From Synchiropus splendidus (Eukaryota > Chordata > Actinopteri > Syngnathiformes > Callionymidae), in contig NC_071338.1 of the NCBI RefSeq assembly GCF_027744825.2, forward strand, positions 28,271,501 through 28,335,500: a stretch of 64,000 nt of DNA, read 5' to 3'. Both the position numbers and the translations under genes were made by a program. Position 1 is the first letter of the stretch, and each line of letters begins with the position of its first letter. This document shows, piece by piece, positions 1 through 16,269 of the stretch. The notes beneath the pieces were generated by a model. That model did not search any database, had not been told where the DNA came from, and saw only the letters and a list, made by a program, of their open reading frames with translations.

Positions 1-1036
1 CAGATCCACTTTAGATGGCTACACTTCCCAGAGGCTATTCATTGAGCAAACTGATGAATCAGCAAAAAAAGAGGAAACCCATTGCCTTCACCTTGGCTGA
101 TCATTAAATGAGTGGCAATGCTGAAGAACTGTACGTTGAAAATGACAAGGTTTCCATCAGAGAACGCAGAAGCCTGAAGGTTGGTTGAAGTCCTCATCCA
201 ATAAGGAAAGTTCTATTGGCAAAATAGAAAAACAAGTAGTGAAGCAGAATGTGAGAAAATATGCCAAAGATTACGGTGATAACAGTGATTTGGAGTTGAC
301 GCACAGCATTCAAATGTCATGTTCACGTGAATATAATACGCACAAGCAACAACCCCATCAATCTTCTCCAGAGATGTGACGTAGCTGATTGCAGCCATAA
401 GGGGCCATACAGGCAGCAGAAGGAAAAACGCTCACTAGAATCCCCAAACAATCGCTGCTCGTCTGTCATTGAAGGCCCGAGGTGGTCCGCGCTGAACAAC
501 CAGGGAGACTAAACAGTCCTTTGTAATATCTCATCTTTTATGTGGAGTAACTTTTCATTAGCTCCCCCAAAATGCATCTTTGTGTTGGCCGCCGCGACCA
601 TAAAAGATCTGCGCTGATGTAACGTATACTCAGCTGGGACACACAATGGTGTGGCCACAGGGGCCGTCAAATTATACTTTCAACATGTAAACATCTGAGG
701 AGAAGACGTTGCTCGGTGGGGGAACCTCGACAAATCATCACAACGTGCGTGCGTTTTTATTTTTTTTTAATTGTTCAAGAACATATTTCTCACAAGTGAG
801 ACCCTAGTGATGCATGGTTCAGAGACACACAGTGGAAGCAGAGTTAGAACTGGCAGAGTTGAAGATGATCAGGTTGGACTGGGAAGGACAAGATTAGAAA
901 CCAGTTGATCAGAGGAACAGCTCATGTAGGAAAGTTTGGAGATACATGGAGAGGAGAGGCAGGGCAACCCAACCGGAGCATGTTGGACGAAGTGTTACAG
1001 ATGGGAGTAGCAGGAAGAGGACAGCCAATGAGGTTC
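1..1036. other. Unassigned non-coding stretch
   Basis: No gene, RNA or repeat recognised. It holds a short T-rich run near 754-768 and only chance frames of up to about 75 codons with no family resemblance that I can see. Confidence 0.6.
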
Positions 1037-1044
1037 ATGTAAGT

Positions 1045-1526
1045 CAGACCTGGGCAAAGTGCGACCTGGGGGACATGCAGCTGGATTCCTGTATTTTCGT
1101 GGCCCTTTTGAAAACTATAATAGATATGTATAATTTTTCTTTTCATTTAGTCACCACCACCACTTCAGCATGTTCTTGTTTTAAGACAAAAAAATTCCTC
1201 TTTCCATTGGCCAGTGTTTTTCTTGTTCCTCAAAATACATTGAAGGAATATTAAATTATATTTTGCCTTTTTATCGTGAAAATCTAGTCCATAGATGATT
1301 TATATTCAAATGAAGTGCATATAAAATGAAATATTTCACTTCTTAATATTCTCAATGACATTCCATCTTCTTAGGTTCATTTTGTCCTTGTTACTTAAGT
1401 ATATATTTTGGATAATTTTCTATCATTGTCTTCTTGTAGACATCGCCGTCTTTCTTTTGGCATGATGGCTCCTCACAACCGTTTCAGTTTGCAATGCCCT
1501 TTAGGAAATTCAGTTTCCCACCTCTG
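1045..1526 (+). mobile_element. hAT-like non-autonomous transposon, family 1, copy A
   Basis: The element opens with CAGACCTGGGCAAAGTGCG and closes with CCCACCTCTG, so its ends form an imperfect inverted repeat starting CAGA..TGGG. It is flanked by a perfect 8-bp direct repeat ATGTAAGT at 1037-1044 and 1527-1534. CAG termini with 8-bp duplications are the established signature of hAT-superfamily insertions. There is no transposase frame inside, so it depended on an enzyme encoded elsewhere. Related copies lie at 12453-12973, 15140-15521 and 35703-36021, and probably at the window's right edge. The family name is not assigned. Confidence 0.88.
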
Positions 1527-1961
1527 ATGTAAGTGGTAAAGGAGAACCTGAAGCGGATCGGTGTGACTATGGAGGATGACCACAATACTTTTGTATTCAA
1601 TAGGTGACCAGCAGGCCACAGCTGGCTCCCTAAGACTTTTCATTTGGCCCCAGCAAACGCCCTCAAATTCAATGATTCAACCTTGCGCTTGTGCAGTTCC
1701 TCTTCTACTAGTGTTGGGCAGATGTGTTGTACTTATTAGCTGATGAAACAATGATATTGCTCCATAGAGGATTCATGTTTATAGTTATGATTCTCCTGAG
1801 GAGATCAGTAGTCACCCTTATATGCTCTCGATTTAACTTCCAGTCAACCACCAACAACGAGTGAAAAGAAATCAAATATTGGGCGTGTCTTTTTTCTCTC
1901 CGTACATTGCGTGTACAGCTTGCTGTGAACTGGATGTGAGTGGGCCAAGTCCCCCCCCCAA

Positions 1962-1978
1962 ACACACACACACACACA
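1962..1978. repeat. Short (CA)n microsatellite
   Basis: About eight and a half CA units directly follow a run of nine C and two more A residues. Confidence 0.9.
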
Positions 1979-2775
1979 TAGCAGAGAGACGATATCATTT
2001 CACAGCCTTCTTCTGTGTGTAGTTGTTCAATAGGAAAATATTGTGTCTGCAGTGACAGCATTTTTGAAGCGTGCTCCGATGAAGACCGGCATGAGCACAA
2101 ACACGAACTGTACTCGTGCCCCGGAGGATTACTAATAAAGGCGGTATTGTTCCGAAGGTTCTTCACCCGTCCAGCAGCTTCTAATTGGCCCGTCTAATTA
2201 TCCGGCCTCCACACGGCGCTGTTGGTGGTATGCAGTGAAATGGAATCGCACTTCTGAGGGGCACAGGGGAAGTGCACTCGGTGCTCAGTGTGTGATACTT
2301 TTTAATTCAAGGTCTCATCCAATTCCCCGTGGCTGCTTGCGCTGGAACATCTGGAGCAGGCGTTAGCCTTCATTCAGTGCTCCTAATAACCGCTGGCAGC
2401 TCCGAGAGTGCTGACCCAAACACAGCTTGTGAGTTGCCTGCGAGGCTCTGCGACTTGCACGCTCAGCGATATCCAGGAGTGAGCAGACACGCTTCACTCA
2501 CCTTGTTTCAACTTTGAATACTTCCAAAGCCACACGCGGGGAAACAAAGTATCCCGGCAAGTGCAAAGATATCTGCTCTTACCAGCCGGAATGTAGCTCG
2601 GTGCTATTGTTACACTGAAGAATAACTTAACCAGGGTCAAGACCGGACCGGACCAAAGCTCCATGAGGACGATGCAAGCTAGCAAACCAATGGCAAACAG
2701 TTAACACAGCCTAGATATGCGTGACTTTCTCCCAAATGTAAGACAGGACACATTAGAACAGTGGCCCTGCGAGTC

Positions 2776-2799
2776 AATAATAATAATAATAATAATAAT
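2776..2799. repeat. (AAT)8 microsatellite
   Basis: Eight uninterrupted AAT units, read directly. Confidence 0.95.
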
Positions 2800-4552
2800 T
2801 TTCATTAAACATTATCAATATTATTGTACAGTGTCTTTGCTGACTTACATTTACATGCACTGAAAACAATTTTGCTGTCTATAAAAATGATGTCTAGTTG
2901 GAATACCATGCTCAGATTAAACACATATTTAAAAAAAAAAACACCGTCTATGGCCTCTATGTTAAAACCTGAAAATGATGTAGTGCATATGCTGTGTTAT
3001 ACCGTATGCTGTCACTCAAATGAAGGTGCATACACATTAAAGCGCCTGCTCTTCGTGTAACAAGAAGGACAACAATGGCACAAGCAAGTGGAGTAAAATG
3101 AAAAATATACTGGAGACAGTGATGTGCTCCCAGGTTCAGTCGTGGTCACATCTGTCTATGAATTGTCAATTGAGGGTGGCCAAGGACGGGTGGGGCTCGT
3201 GTTTTTTGAAGCCCTGTTACGTTGCACGCTGCACACTGTAAGCAAGGTATATGTGCTCTATATGTGATCTGTGGCCCATCATTGTCGTTGCGGAGAATTG
3301 GCGACTTTTACGGTGAAAGACCAAACAGAGGGAGCATTTTCAAGAGGCCTGGATACAGAGATGAAGTGACACAAGCACCATTTTCTACCCTTCCAAACGC
3401 TGTGGTTCCTTTGACTGAAAATGCCACAAACTGACGCCAACTGCGTGTTGGTACCAGTCCGAGACCATGGTTTCATATTAGGGAAATCAACACCAAGCTT
3501 TTGTGCTGCAGCTCATCCAAACTGATATAACTGTGACAACATGGACAGCGTCTAATGAAATACACAGCCTTTCATGCTGAGTGGAGAAGTACAGCCAGTG
3601 AAATGTGCTGGTCGTCCAACTGTCATGTGTGAAGCAGAGTCGTTGCCGCTTCATGGAAACAAACAGCTCAGCCTGAGAGCACAGCAGAAGGAGGCTGCTT
3701 AAAATAGTGCGCTACACTAGTGAAAACAGCAACCTCAGGCCTCATGAATGAATCCCTGCTCCACTTTTCTGTCTCTCCTTCTGCCAGGGAGCTTTGGATT
3801 GGGCGTTCCTGATGGATTCCTGTTGGAGAGATGGCCTCATGTGTGGATCCGGACAAGGTTTTTCAGGATGAGTGCGTCCTTGGTCAGTTGAAGGACTCTA
3901 GCATGGTGATGTACTGTGGTTTAGGCTGCTGCTGCACTGACCTAGTATGAAAGAGGAAACACAACATGGCGGTGTTGTAAGTTCACTTGACTTCTGTTAC
4001 ATTTACATTGGTTAATATGTGGTCATTTGGTCTTTTCGTTTGCTTCTCGGTAAGATGCCAATAAGAAAGCAGCCTTGTGTCAACTGGTGCAACCAAGATC
4101 CACATGTGTCTGCATACGCTTTGTCCATGGCACGTTGTTGCTCCAGTGGTGAGTGAGTTCAAACTGCAGTTGCTCATTCAACTTGGATAATTACAAACTG
4201 GTGTTTCACCATGCGCTCACCTGGTGCAGAAACCGTGAATATGGTCCGCATCTGTGACACTCGTCCAATTCTTTCTGCTCCTGACTGATTGATTTATTAA
4301 CAATATACTGACTCCAACATCAAGTCAGACCCATTTAAGGAGGCGAATTGTCGGCGGAAAAGACACCCACGCAGCCGCGCAGACGGAGAAACCCTGAGGA
4401 AGTTCTGGGTTAATTAGATTTGTCCTACAACGCAGTGCAGCCCTTTCCACTTCAAATATTTATGGATCACACGTCAGGAAAACAGACATTTGAAACCTCT
4501 CTGAGAAGTGACTAGCATGAATTTCCTCACACCGAGCTGCTCCTCCTGCAGC

Positions 4553-4885
4553 ACGCACACAACACACACACACACACACTCATAAGTTTGTCTTGCTATT
4601 TTGGTTTTTGGGTTTGTTTTAACCCTCTAAACCGAGCAAAATGTCCTCACAAGAACGTGACAAGACTTGGTACTCACTATGGCACACATCTGTTTTCTTA
4701 TGTTGTGTGGGGGCATTTCATCTCAGCCTCTCACCCTAAACCTAACCAACAACCACCAAAACACATGGCCACCCTTAAACAGGACTCTGAACCAAAAAAT
4801 TCTATTATATTTACCCACTTATTATGAAGTTGACTCAAGTATAGCTTTACAAGGACACACTCTCACACTCACTCTCTCACACACA
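4553..4885. repeat. CA-flanked teleost dispersed repeat, copy 1
   Basis: The stretch starts in a CA microsatellite (4561-4579) and continues with a GTTTGTCTTGCTAT motif, TTTTAACCCTCTAAACCG, an AAAATGTCCTCACAAG motif, and an AGCCTCTCACCCTAAACCTA/AACACATGGCC/AACAGGACTCTGAACC block. It then runs into another CA-rich stretch. The same AGCCTCTCACCC...AACACATGG...CAGGACTC block recurs at about 59503-59663. I recognise this as a repeat type common in fish introns and intergenic DNA, but cannot name it. The site CTCTAAAC at 4625-4632 is unoccupied here; in the 59-kb copy a transposon sits in it. Confidence 0.75.
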
Positions 4886-7566
4886 AATGAAACTTCTTCC
4901 CAGACAAAGAATTTGCGTGCATTCTTGAAATGTTTCATTCTTTATCTTCATCTGAAAGTCCTGCTGTCTTTACTGACTTTAATAACATAAGAATCGGTCG
5001 ACAACTTGCCTGCTATATTTGGGAATCGCAGCGCTGGAATGAGAGTGGCATCAGAACACAGAGTTCTCTGCTAAATGGTCTGATGTTTGATGGGTCACTG
5101 AAGAATAATTTTCTTTTCTAGAGTTTCCTCTGAGCACACAAACACCAAAAACTGTTGGAACATTGCTTTAAACGACAATAAAACTTGAAAATTGAATTTA
5201 GGTACATCAGGTCAGTTAATGGCTTAAACTTTAAAGCACTTGTGAAATGTAACAAAATACTGTACAATGAACTTTGTGAAATGAAACGGGATAATGAAGC
5301 ACACACTAGCGTATCCACCACAGGAACAGTGGGATTGTTTTGCCCTTTTCTAACAAGGTCTTTGGTCATGGTCGAGGAATATCGCCCCCGACATATTCTA
5401 TATATCGGTAAATATATGTAACCCTAGAATTGAAACCTCAAACCATATTCTGACTGAAGTGCTCCCAGTACAGTGTCTCGCTTTAGTGACCATTACATTG
5501 TCATTGATCTCAAATAGACTGTGTTCAATCCGATTAAACAACAGACCGCTCTTTTAAACTCTTCAGTGGTTGCAATGCATGATGAGACTTGGGGTTATTA
5601 GTACTTTACATCGTACGAGTGACGGCGCAAACAATATGAGAAGCTACTTTCATCACGGTCGGGGCTTTTGACACCTGTTCTAGTCATGGCTTTGATTATC
5701 AGCTGTGGATTTTGGAGGATCCGTGACGGCAGGAGGAGCTGAACTGCAAGAATGATCATGGCGATGTCATACGCGATGAAAACTGTTTTCTCCATCTCAA
5801 ATCCGCGATTGACGTTGCAGTGATGGATGTGGATTAATGGGAATAAGAGCGAAGGGAGGAGTAGAAGATCTCAAATGAAAAAGAAGGATGTGGGAAGAAG
5901 GATTGAGGGAGACCAGATGCATGCTTGCAGGCTGAGAAACGGACTGTCTCACTATCTCTCTTTACAGCTCTTCAAGGCCTGGGAGAGGTTTTATAGGAGC
6001 AATCACTCAGATCCTCTTTGGCTTTTGTTCCGTCTCTGGATTCCACAGGGTTGTATTCTATTAACGTCTATTTATAGACGCTGGAAACGGCATCTTAAAA
6101 TAAAGACGTGAGCCTCTGGTTAAGTCCGCAGGCCTTCACCTGCAGGGACCGCTCGCTCCTGGTGTAAATTCTCTAAATGCCCGTGTCTGATACTGAGTGA
6201 CATAACAGGACTTTTGTCCGCTCCGGAGTGTTATGTTGCCATTTGATCCGCAGAATGAATGTTTGTGTCCCAGAGGGCCGGCAGAGTTTCACTGAGCCCA
6301 GTGTGTCTGCTCAGGACCACACAGCCACCAAGCCCGGGACCCCGGGACCCCCAAATCATTAGATATAAGGGGTCTGTGAGAGTGTGGACCCGACCCCCTT
6401 CCTCTCTCCCCGCAGGACTGGGGCAGCCCAATCATGTGCTGCCAGCTGAAAGACAGATGCATCAATTATGAGCATTTAGCGCAGCAGATATGTGGAGACA
6501 TGTGAAAGGCCAACAGGCGCAGCACAGCGTCTCCATGTGATGACCCGGTCAATGCGTGTGTGAAGAGAGAAACATTCCTGCAGATGCTCAACATGCAACC
6601 ACAACATTTTTTTTTTCTTTCAAAATGCTGCTTTGTCCACACATGATGAAATGTCATCACAGCAACAAAGAGGAGACCATTTCTTTTGAAACAAAATTAT
6701 TTCAATCCAATGACTTTTGCAGTATATTATCTGACATCCCTCAAAGTATGTTAACGCCATCTAGAGGGTTTGGTTAGCAAATCTTTTTACACTTATAAAC
6801 GTGTCAAAAAGCTTCTGGTCAAGAATGACAGCCAGAGTGGAACAGAACATTTGTCCATAAACACTGTAATGATGATAATAATAATAATAATCAGACCAAT
6901 GGAACTGAACATTAATGTCTCTTTATTCATATTATTCATGGTCGAATTTAAAACAAATAAACATGTTTCGACTGATTAAACATGTCAGACGCTACTTTAA
7001 GTGAATCAGGAATACATTTAAAACCAAATAAAGATTTTAAAAAAAAAGTTGAGGGTATTGGCCAAACCAGAAGATGAAACCACATACAAATAAATCATAA
7101 ATGATTAAGCACATACTGTAGCATTGCACTCCAAAAAGTTGAACCCAAAACTTACTGAAGAGTCCTGGTAAACACAGATGCGTGCTGTGGTATTAGCATA
7201 TCATTTTGTTATCAGGATGCTGACCTAACACGCTAACAGATGAGATGATTCTTCCTCTATCCTACTCTACCCACATACAGTATATAGATTAGAATGTTTC
7301 TGAGGAAGTGGCCCATGTATGACTCTTGTCTATGACCAGATTTAAGAGCTTTGTGTTCTCCTGCGGGGTGAAACAATGGGCGAAACGAAACCTGAAGTCT
7401 GTTAACTGCCAGACTCTCTCAGAAGTTCTCACACAGGAAACTGTGCTGGAAGACGCTCAGGCCAAGGTCCCCCTATGATTCATACATGCCCCACATATGA
7501 ACCCTCAAGAAACCATAGATACATCTTTATCCATCTTTATCCAACAATAAACAAAGGTGAAATTAG

Positions 7567-7568
<2 letters not shown>
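4886..7568. other. Unassigned non-coding stretch
   Basis: No exon or known repeat recognised. It has a short ATA/AAT low-complexity run near 6873-6890. Frames are all under about 95 codons and show no domain. Confidence 0.55.

Positions 7569-7658
<90 letters not shown>
7569..7658. repeat. (AT)45 microsatellite
   Basis: Ninety bases of uninterrupted AT dinucleotide. Such tracts are self-complementary and usually length-polymorphic. The nearby 61-codon frame rich in Tyr-Ile is only a translation of this tract. Confidence 0.97.
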
Positions 7659-11779
<4,121 letters not shown>

Positions 11780-11880
11780 GGCCCTGAGGCGGGGGACTGG
11801 GTCGCCAGCCAATCACAGGGCACTTACAGAGTGACACTCCCTCACACCCTCTGGGTTCAAACCTGGCTGCAGCACCAACC
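11780..11880 (+). repeat. SINE-like fish repeat fragment
   Basis: The phrase GACTGGGTCGCCAGCCAATC, followed by an ACAGGGCACTTACAGAGTGACACTC-like stretch, resembles the front half of a very common fish repeat. GGGTTCAAACCTGGCTG near 11850 looks like its tRNA-type B-box region. The middle of that repeat appears to be missing. A fragment of its back half is at about 48000-48185. Family assignment rests on recall, not a search. Confidence 0.5.
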
Positions 11881-12444
11881 TCAAATTTACATAAATAAAT
11901 CATGATATATGTTGCCATATTGCCCGCCCCTTTCTGGACACATTTGAAACAAATACATTTTCTGCAATTTGTTTCTGCAAACAGCCCCTGCAAAATAACA
12001 GTGTCAGTAGCTACAGTATTTCACTGTGGCCGAGGGTCCTTTGGTGGTGTGCCTCAGGATTTTTTCAATGAACCAAGGGTGTCGTAGCTAGAGGAACAGA
12101 TACCATTTACCATTCATAAACTACTTATTCATATATGTATTAGCAACATATTTGCCTTGTCATGCCCAGGAATGGGTCTGTGGAAGGTCACCAACACTGT
12201 AATTACTCTTTATTAACATTAATAAGCAAGTAATTAGCTTTATTATTATTATTATTATTATTATTATGTGTTCCCCAATCTAAAGTGTAACTGGAATTAC
12301 ATTATTACAGCAGTGGGATACATTTTGAACGGGCCACTGTAAATCTGACTCATGATTATTTATTATCCCACCCAGCATCATGCTGTATGTTTGATTTAAA
12401 ATATTTACATACTTACAAAAAAACCTGGTCGCTGGGACCTGTTT
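11881..12444. other. Unassigned stretch with a TTA microsatellite
   Basis: Holds about nine TTA units at 12240-12267. Nothing else recognised. Confidence 0.6.
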
Positions 12445-12452
12445 TACCAGAT

Positions 12453-12973
12453 CAGACCTGGGCAAAGTGCGGCCCGGGAACCATATGGCATGTCTGTTTT
12501 TCTGTGGCCCTCATGAGGTCAGAATCAAACTATACAACTTATTAATCATCCTCATTATCATTTTTCTGTCATTTTTAACCCAGTTTCTGTTTTAGCCAGT
12601 ATTTTTGTGTTTCTTCTTTTCGTTTGTCATTTTAGTATTTTCCTCAAAATTTGTTGAAAGAAAATTAATATTTTGAAATAAATTGCCTTTTCATCTTCGA
12701 TGTTTGGTCCATTGTTTTATTATGATTTCTATTCAAATAAAATGTAAATACCATTATTTTTTATAGGTTTCATACCATATTTACACTTCTTAATATCCTT
12801 GCTTCTATTGAACATTTGATGGTCCATTCCCTCCTTGTTAAAAATTAAAAATTAAAACTTAAAAATCGATTCCGTCACGTTTTAATAGTCATGGCCGGCT
12901 TTTCTTTTGGCATGATGGCCCCTCTGAACAGTCTATATTGTGGCCCTTTAGGAAATGCAACTGCCCACCTCTG
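12453..12973 (+). mobile_element. hAT-like non-autonomous transposon, family 1, copy B
   Basis: Begins CAGACCTGGGCAAAGTGCGG and ends TGCCCACCTCTG. It is flanked by a perfect 8-bp duplication TACCAGAT (12445-12452 and 12974-12981). At 521 bp it is the longest of the well-bounded copies in the window. Its 3' part reads CATGATGGCCCCTCTGAAC...TTTAGGAAATGC before the terminus, and the same order of motifs appears in copies A and D. No transposase frame is present. Copy C lies in the opposite orientation about 2.2 kb downstream. Confidence 0.9.
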
Positions 12974-12981
12974 TACCAGAT

Positions 12982-15139
12982 TTTTATTAGTTTTCCTGTC
13001 TAAATAAAACTGCCGGTCATTATAGCGTACATTTTTTTTTAGCCATTTTTAACATATATTTGATTGCCTTTTTCTGCATTCCTTGAGGACATCATCAGGA
13101 ACCATAAATTTACCCACATCATCTTCATGCGTTTTGGAAGGTCTGAGAAAATAGTCCACTTTAAACACGCCATTTAATTAAGATTTCTCTTCACAATGCA
13201 GGTCAAAGAGTTAAGCGCCCGAGTGCGCCACGACACACAGGGCATATGATCTTACATAAATCCACTGAGTAATGAGGCGGAGATGGAGGGGGGGATCATA
13301 CCTGCGTCCCCCCCTTCTCCTCTTGTGCCCTTGCCCGGGGTAATTCCTCTTATTAAGCGTGGATTGGTGTTGAGTGTGTGTCTGTGTGTGTGTTAGTTCA
13401 GGTTTGGGGGGGGGGAGTGTAGAATCAGGGGGGAGGCTGGTAGTGTTTAAGACCGGTGTTTGGCCAGGGAAGCCAGGAGGGGCCCTCTGGGGTCACCCTC
13501 CACCGCTGTACAAATTGAGGGCTGTGCAGGCAGGCGCCAGGGCAGAGCAGAATGAGCGAGTCGGCTGACCTGTGACCTGGCCCGGCCCTGGTGCAAGAGC
13601 CCCTGTAACCCGGGAGAGGGGACTGCTGACCTCTGAGGGTTACATTCCTCCTCTTCCTCCTCCGAAGCTGCAGGGGATTCCTGGGTTTTCGCAGCACCCA
13701 TCCTGCACAAATTAGATTCAACACAGACCATTCCAAAAACAAACAGCTGGTTTATGCTTGAATTTGTCCTGAAGACAGCAGCACCGGGTGAAGGGCCGAG
13801 GGCGGAGGTTGCTGTGATGCTGCTGCTGCTGGATGGTGTTCGATTTAAGGTTTTCATGGATCTCAATCTAAGTCCCTGCAGAAGACATAGTGGATGGTAA
13901 AGGTTGAGTTGAAATATATTTCATACATGTATGGACTCTTCACAACACTTGAGAAACGTTTCTTAGCCATTCGGTCAGCGGTTCCTGACTGGCCTCTTTT
14001 CCTCCATCTATGTAGACGCACTGCATGAAACCGAACCTCAGTTTCCATGTGAGTTACATCTGTCCGAGGTCTAACATTTCCCAACATGTCAGACCGTGCT
14101 GGTTACTCCTGACAGCTCCAGTGTTGCTGCCACACGTCTGTACAACATAGAATTCCTGGCCACCGCCGGAGCGCCGTGTCACTCTCTCTCCCTCTGCTCA
14201 GTGTAAGCAGATCCACCGCCGCACGCTCCCTCTCTGGCAACTGATTTTTAATAGTAATTGATTCAGGAAGTGTGATCACCACGGTTCAAGTACTCCCTAA
14301 TTCTATCATGGGGCAAGACTGGAGTTCCACAGTGAGAGAGCAAATACACACTCTGAGAGAGGAGTGAGGCCGGTGTCACTCGTGCTAAATGTGAGAACGT
14401 TGTTGCGATAACTGAAATCATTTCTATATTGTAATCAAACGCTTAATAACTCCGACTTCATGAACAATCCTGAGACACTTGCCAACAGCATTCATCAAAC
14501 TGAAAGGGTTTGGAACCTTCCATTTGTGCTGACGGTGAAATTAGCCGAGCACTGTGTGTCACATTTTTCATTCTCTCAGGAGCCTTAGTAGCAGTAAAAT
14601 ATTTACTGGAAGTTGTTCACTCCAAAATATCCAACATCCTTGGTGAAACATGAGCTCGGGTCCTAAAAGAACTAGGCCAGGATGCGATGATGGGAAATGT
14701 TTAGCTGGGATTCTTATGACGGTGCAGATCTAGTACTTGACAGGTTCAATAATTTCATATTTACTGTTATTACAAATAAACATAGGTACAGGTGGAACAT
14801 GTTTGTGTAGCCCCTCATTTGCACCGAGCATCATACTAGTGGAGTTAAAACCAAATTGTACCAGTATAAAAATAACTGAAATCCCGTAGTTCATACTTCA
14901 TTCTTCAACTGGTTTCACCATTTAAAATTTTTCTTTTTACATTTGTTTGTATACATTTTAATAATGTGTTTTTCATTCATCGAGTCACATATAAAAACCC
15001 ATTGTCACTCCCATGGTGTACTACAGTATACTGATATTGGGAAGCAATAGGTGTGTCAAGGTACAATTTTCCTACCTGTGCAGCATTCCAGGAGGGAGAA
15101 CGCACATGATGTGGGGTTGCGCTGTAATGGGGGTTTGCG
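12982..15139. other. Unassigned stretch, GC-richer from about 13.3 to 13.86 kb
   Basis: The GC-richer segment holds G-runs near 13406-13416 and a CTG/CTC-rich patch near 13816-13835. Overlapping frames of up to 139 codons are open on both strands without recognisable domains. No repeat family recognised. Confidence 0.5.
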
Positions 15140-15521
15140 CAGGTTAGGAGTGGCCGTCATGCCAAAAGAAAGGCGCAGATGACTACGAAACGTGGCGTAA
15201 AAAAATCTTAAGTAACAAGGAAATGAACCATAAAAGGAAACAAGGATATTAAGAAGTGTAAATATGGCATGAAACACATAAAAAATCATTTGACATGCAT
15301 CTTATTTAAATAGAAATCATAATAAAACTATGGACCAAACATCAAAGATGAAAAGGCATTTTATTTCAAAATATTTTTTGAATTTTAAGGAAAATACGAT
15401 TAAAAATGACAGAAAAATTATGATTTATAAGTTGTATAGTTTTAGTCTGACCTCATGAGGTCCGCAAAAACACTGGCATGTGGCCTCATATGGCCCCCGG
15501 GCCGCACTTTGCCCAGGTCTG
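15140..15521 (-). mobile_element. hAT-like non-autonomous transposon, family 1, copy C (one end unclear)
   Basis: The right side reads GGCCCCCGGGCCGCACTTTG then CCCAGGTCTG, the reverse complement of the family's CAGACCTGGGCAAAG start. Internal motifs shared with copies A and B include GTCATGCCAAAAGAAAGGC and TCTGACCTCATGAGGTCCGC. The opposite terminus is not recognisable: the expected CAGAGGTGGGCA is absent and sequence homology starts near 15150. No matching 8-bp duplication of GATCACAT (15522-15529) was found on the left, so this copy is truncated or rearranged there. Confidence 0.75.
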
Positions 15522-16269
15522 GATCACATGGGATTATTTCATTAGAGTAACAACTATGCACCTGTGTAGTTTGAATGACTTCAGTACACGTTAATGACAC
15601 GTGACTTTTATTTGACCCAATATTTGTGCAAGACTTGTGTGGCCGGGCTACAGTTCTCCTGACACCCCTGAGGCCGACAGGCGGCTGGGAATTTCCTCCT
15701 CAGGTCTCTAAGCGTGGCCACATGCGTGATTGAACTTCACAACTGTAAAAATATCCCGACTCATCCCCACACCTTCTGAGTCTCAGAGACACAGACGGGG
15801 AGATGTCTGGCTGTGGTCACACTCTAGTGTCACACATGGATTTCTTTGTGTGGAACACATTTGAGAAGGAATATATGTATGTCCACGGTTCAGGGTTCAG
15901 GGTTCAGATTCAGTGAAATACAAGTATGTACTGTCATCCTAATTTAACAAACACTGTCACTGGAGTTTGTTGAAACGAAAATTCCCCCTGAAATATGTGT
16001 TACAGAAGTGTAGGAAGAGTTTGAAGGGACAGAATGTGAGTCCAGCACACCGTGGCACAAAACCATATGGCTGGCGTGAAGTGAACTGTGAGCGGCCTGA
16101 CAGGAGTCAGACCGTGAGTGTCCGCTTTGCTCCATATCTGTTTACGACCCTGCAGTCCCTCAGCATGTCTCCTCTCATCTTTGCTGCCACCATTGACATG
16201 AGAAAAACAGACCCGCACGCTTATTTGCTGAGGAATTGGACATTGAGGATGGACAACAATAAAGGTCAC
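15522..16269. other. Unassigned stretch
   Basis: Contains a short run of three GGTTCA units near 15888-15905. No gene or repeat family recognised. Confidence 0.55.

Larger units (their letters stand above)
1535..4552. other. Unassigned non-coding stretch with short microsatellites
   Basis: No exon or known repeat recognised. It holds a C-run followed by a short CA repeat (about 1951-1978), an (AAT)8 tract (2776-2799) and an A-run near 2931-2942. The longest frame (1708-2166, minus, 152 codons) crosses the C-run/CA repeat and shows no recognisable domain, so I treat it as chance. Confidence 0.55.

Noticed and set aside
1708..2166. 152-codon minus frame
   Set aside because: Crosses a C-run and a CA microsatellite and contains no recognisable domain.
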